Shown in pieces: positions 4,502 to 6,668 of a stretch of 6,668 bases of DNA; position 1 is the first letter of the stretch, and each line of letters begins with the position of its first letter. Both the position numbers and the translations under genes were made by a program. The stretch lies in assembly GCA_900552855.1 (NCBI GenBank), contig USBG01000093.1, positions 1 to 6,668 of the forward strand, given 5' to 3'. This stretch comes from an uncultured Phascolarctobacterium sp. Lineage in GTDB: Bacteria; Bacillota; Negativicutes; Acidaminococcales; Acidaminococcaceae. The notes under the pieces are model-generated. The model was not told the origin of the DNA. It searched no databases and worked only from the letters and a program-made list of their open reading frames with translations.

Positions 4502-6076
4502 ATGAAATTAAACAAACTGGGCTTAAATAGCCTGATGGCTGCCTTTTGCGTTGCCGGGTGTATGCTTGCACCTGCTGCCCACGCTCAGGATTTGACCATC
4601 ATTTATGTGCCCTTAGACAACAGGCCAGTCTGCGATGACTATGTACGCCAAACTATGGAAGCAGCTGGCTGCAAAATCATCCAGCCCCCCGAAAAATATA
4701 TAGCCGACAATAATAGTAACGCCAACCCAGAAAAAATTTGGGAATGGCTAGAACGCAAGTCTCCTAAGGCTGATGCTGCCGTTATCAGTACTGATACCCT
4801 TATTTACGGCGGCTTGGTGGCTTCACGTACTCATCATTTAAGTCAGGCAGTTCTTGACGAGCGCGTTAACAGGCTTGCCAATATTAAGGCATCTCTTCCC
4901 ATTAAGCTGTATGCCTTTTCTACTATTATGCGCACACCCAGAGCAAGCCGTGGTCGTGTAGAGCCCCCCTATTATGCAACCTGTGGTCCTAGCATTTTTG
5001 CCTACAGCGAGCTTTTAGACAAGGAAGCGCAAAATAAGCTGACATTAGTAGATAAGCTGAAAAAGCGTGCCCTGGAACGTAACCTGCCCGCCGCAGAGCT
5101 TAATGACTGGCTAGAGCGTCGTCAAAAAAATCTAAAGGTTAATTTGCAGCTGACAAGACTGGCACGCAGTAATCGTTTTCATTATTTAGCCATTGGTAAA
5201 GATGACAACGCTCCCCTCTCCTCTACCCACATGGAGGCTAGAGAGCTGTCTCGCAGCACCTTTGGTGTTTCACCAGAAGTATTGCAAATTATTGACGGCG
5301 TAGACCAGCTTGGCATGCTGCTGATGTCCAGAGCCTACAACGAAGCTAAAGGCATTACGCCGTACATCTATACAGAATATGCTCCTGGAGCTGGCGCCGC
5401 AACACTGCCTCAGTACAGCGACGCACGACTGCAGGATTCTGTGCCGCAGCAAATTATTGCTGCAGGTGCTAAGGAAATCAATGCACCTGAACGCGCTGAT
5501 TTTATTTTAGCTATTAACTCTCCTGCTGATGGCATTGTTAAGGACTCCACTGCAGACGATAACAAGTATTTTGCTTCCCCTGCCAATAAATCCTTTGTTC
5601 ATCTTCTATGTCATCAAATTGACGGTGGTGCCAAAATCTCTCTGGCAGATATCAGCTATTCCAATGGTGCTGACAACGGCTTTATGAACTATTTGGCTAA
5701 TTCAGGCAGATTGCCGGACCTTATTGCCTACAACGGCTGGAATACTGCAGACAATGCCATAGGCTTTGCTATTGCTCAAGGTAATATGTGCCGCTTTATG
5801 AATCAGCAAAGCAAGGATATGCTGATGAAACAACGCCTTATTGACGACTGGTACTACCAAAGCAATGCCCGTCGTTGGGTTTCTGATGCTTTAGCCAAGC
5901 ATAACCGTGAGGAAATGAAATATGAGCTAGATATTGCTGAAGAGCCTGTACTAAAAAAGATTACAGCTGATTGCTATGAACTGGCCCAAAAATATTCCTT
6001 TACACGTAACACCAAATTTGAGCTGACCTTCCCCTGGAAGCGCTTGTTTGAAGTTAATGTAAAAATTGAAGACTAG
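4502..6076 (+). CDS. Exported DUF4127-family protein of unknown function
   Basis: The protein has 524 residues and carries hallmarks I recognise from DUF4127: YVPLDNRPVCDDY at 35-47, STDTLIYGGLVASRTH at 96-111, then GKDDNAPLS, LADISYSNGADNG and AYNGWNTADNAIG. No biochemical function is established for the family that I know of. The N-terminus is a signal peptide: basic MKLNK, a hydrophobic core, and AHA-QD giving a likely signal peptidase I cut after residue 28. A lipobox-like VAGC at 17-20 leaves a lipoprotein alternative. No later membrane helix is apparent, so the mature protein should be periplasmic or extracellular, or lipid-anchored. The ATG is preceded by GAAGGA about 6 nt upstream, and an in-frame TAA at 4484-4486 bounds the frame. 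It is divergent from thrS, stands alone and ends in a hairpin. Nothing nearby suggests a substrate. Confidence 0.88.
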   Translation: MKLNKLGLNSLMAAFCVAGCMLAPAAHAQDLTIIYVPLDNRPVCDDYVRQTMEAAGCKIIQPPEKYIADNNSNANPEKIWEWLERKSPKADAAVISTDTLIYGGLVASRTHHLSQAVLDERVNRLANIKASLPIKLYAFSTIMRTPRASRGRVEPPYYATCGPSIFAYSELLDKEAQNKLTLVDKLKKRALERNLPAAELNDWLERRQKNLKVNLQLTRLARSNRFHYLAIGKDDNAPLSSTHMEARELSRSTFGVSPEVLQIIDGVDQLGMLLMSRAYNEAKGITPYIYTEYAPGAGAATLPQYSDARLQDSVPQQIIAAGAKEINAPERADFILAINSPADGIVKDSTADDNKYFASPANKSFVHLLCHQIDGGAKISLADISYSNGADNGFMNYLANSGRLPDLIAYNGWNTADNAIGFAIAQGNMCRFMNQQSKDMLMKQRLIDDWYYQSNARRWVSDALAKHNREEMKYELDIAEEPVLKKITADCYELAQKYSFTRNTKFELTFPWKRLFEVNVKIED

Positions 6077-6138
6077 AATTATGCTCCCTCTTAGCAAGGT
6101 CAAGCTACAAAGCTTGTGCTAAACAGGGAGCATATTTT
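6077..6138 (+). terminator. Three-tier hairpin, probable terminator of the DUF4127 gene
   Basis: TATGCTCCCT (6080-6089) pairs with AGGGAGCATA (6125-6134), TTAGCA (6091-6096) with TGCTAA (6117-6122), and CAAGCT (6101-6106) with AGCTTG (6111-6116). That is 22 perfect base pairs in three blocks, interrupted by C/AC and a one-sided AGGT bulge, with an ACAA loop. Four T follow. The short T stretch makes it a moderate terminator; it starts 3 nt after the stop codon. Confidence 0.75.
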
Positions 6139-6378
6139 AATCCCCATAAGACGCCTGCAACAGCATTACCGACACAAGAAAAATTATAAGCTGCTTACAC
6201 ATACTTTATTATTTTTAAATTTTTCGGATTTACAATTTGCAGAATAAATTAAGTCTTCATACATTTACTAATCATAAAAGCTTTTCTAATTTAGTCCACT
6301 CAAAGCCGAAGACCTTTCAATTAGCTAACAGTTTTTTTAAAAGTCTCATAGGAACACACAACTTCATAGACACACCAC
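6139..6378. other. AT-rich convergent intergenic stretch with no supported gene
   Basis: This stretch lies between the DUF4127 hairpin and the terminator of the right-hand transporter. I read both strands and found only short, poorly initiated reading frames, no tRNA-like fold, no convincing promoter pair and no long repeat. A 62-codon plus-strand frame from TTG at 6237 runs through the terminator and has no good ribosome binding site, so it is not accepted. Confidence 0.6.
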
Positions 6379-6409
6379 AAAAAACCCGCTACCTTACGAT
6401 AGCGGGTTT
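6379..6409 (-). terminator. Intrinsic terminator of the DASS/SLC13-type transporter gene
   Basis: On the minus strand, AAACCCGCTATC (6409-6398) pairs with GGTAGCGGGTTT (6393-6382) around a GTAA tetraloop of GNRA type. This is 12 bp with one T-G wobble. It leads into six T (6384-6379), three of which lie in the stem. It begins 32 nt after the transporter stop codon. Confidence 0.92.
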
Positions 6410-6441
6410 AGTTGTTTTAGTATGATTACGTCTCTGTCAAA

Positions 6442-6668
6442 TTATTTGCCAGGGAAGAAGGGCCATACCATGGGGATTACTACCAGGGATACGATGAAAG
6501 CTACGATTACCAGACCGGTACCAGCTTTAACATAGTCCATGAATTTGTAACCGCCAGGACCAAGCACCAGAGTGTTCGGAGGAGTACCTACCGGAGTTGC
6601 GAATGCGCAGGATGCTGCAACTGCGATAGCCATCAGAACTGCTTTCGGGTCAGCGCCCAGTTGTTGAG
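6442..6668 (-). CDS. DASS/SLC13-family anion:sodium symporter, C-terminal fragment
   Basis: About 74 codons of the 3' end are present; the reading frame is open through the right edge (…QQLGADPKAVLMAIAVAAS), so the ATG at 6631-6633 is internal and not the start. The segment ATPVGTPPNTLVLGPGGYKF matches the conserved C-terminal-half TPPN region of divalent anion:Na+ symporters (DASS, SLC13/CitT-like), which lies near the second sodium site in the known fold. A last membrane helix follows (about 26 hydrophobic residues from VKAGTGLV), ending WPFFPGK. Such carriers import di- and tricarboxylates or sulfate across the inner membrane; the substrate cannot be told from this fragment. It converges with the DUF4127 gene and has its own terminator. 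Confidence 0.9.
   Translation of the reverse strand, partial: QQLGADPKAVLMAIAVAASCAFATPVGTPPNTLVLGPGGYKFMDYVKAGTGLVIVAFIVSLVVIPMVWPFFPGK

Noticed and set aside
6237..6425. A 62-codon plus-strand frame from TTG
   Set aside because: It has no good ribosome binding site, runs through the transporter terminator hairpin and has no recognisable sequence.
6442..6633. A complete 63-residue small membrane protein
   Set aside because: The frame stays open upstream to the window edge, and the sequence is the C-terminus of a DASS/SLC13 transporter; the ATG is internal.
1..6668. CRISPR array, insertion sequence, tRNA or rRNA gene, phage attachment site
   Set aside because: No spaced direct repeats, transposase motifs, terminal inverted repeats with target duplication or cloverleaf folds were seen on either strand.

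Overview
The window reads as a chromosomal segment of a low-to-moderate GC Bacillota (Firmicutes). The evidence is a tRNA-Thr T-box leader on thrS, an L20-type leader ahead of infC-rpmI-rplT, strong AGGAGG-type ribosome binding sites and consensus sigma-A promoters. The L20 sequence and the '...APAAHA-Q' signal peptide of the exported protein resemble those of Negativicutes (diderm Bacillota). That placement is an inference, not a demonstration.

Layout from left to right. (1) Positions 1-583, minus strand: a 3'-truncated AEC-family (auxin efflux carrier-like) membrane transporter. (2) Positions 643-1966, minus strand: the translation operon infC-rpmI-rplT (IF3, L35, L20). It has a sigma-A promoter, a leader carrying an intrinsic terminator (attenuator), an ATT start codon for infC, and a strong terminator after rplT. 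(3) Positions 2161-4361, minus strand: thrS with a consensus promoter, a threonine-specific T-box riboswitch with its own terminator, and a terminator after the gene. The enzyme lacks the N-terminal TGS domain but keeps the editing and aminoacylation residues. (4) Positions 4502-6076, plus strand: an exported DUF4127-family protein of unknown function, divergent from thrS and followed by an elaborate hairpin. (5) Positions 6077-6441: an AT-rich convergent intergenic stretch with a terminator at each end and no supported gene between. (6) Positions 6442-6668, minus strand: the C-terminal end of a DASS/SLC13-type anion:sodium symporter.

The central part is a translation-supply block with two layers of RNA-based control. 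Uncharged tRNA-Thr should switch on thrS through the T-box. Excess L20 should terminate the infC operon transcript in its leader, and IF3 should limit its own synthesis through the ATT start codon. The order thrS-infC-rpmI-rplT is an old, conserved synteny. The flanking transporters and the DUF4127 protein show no evident link to translation.

I see no mobile element, CRISPR array, tRNA or rRNA gene, and no clear sign of a new multi-gene system. The most open questions are the function of the exported DUF4127 protein and the unusual form of the ThrRS.
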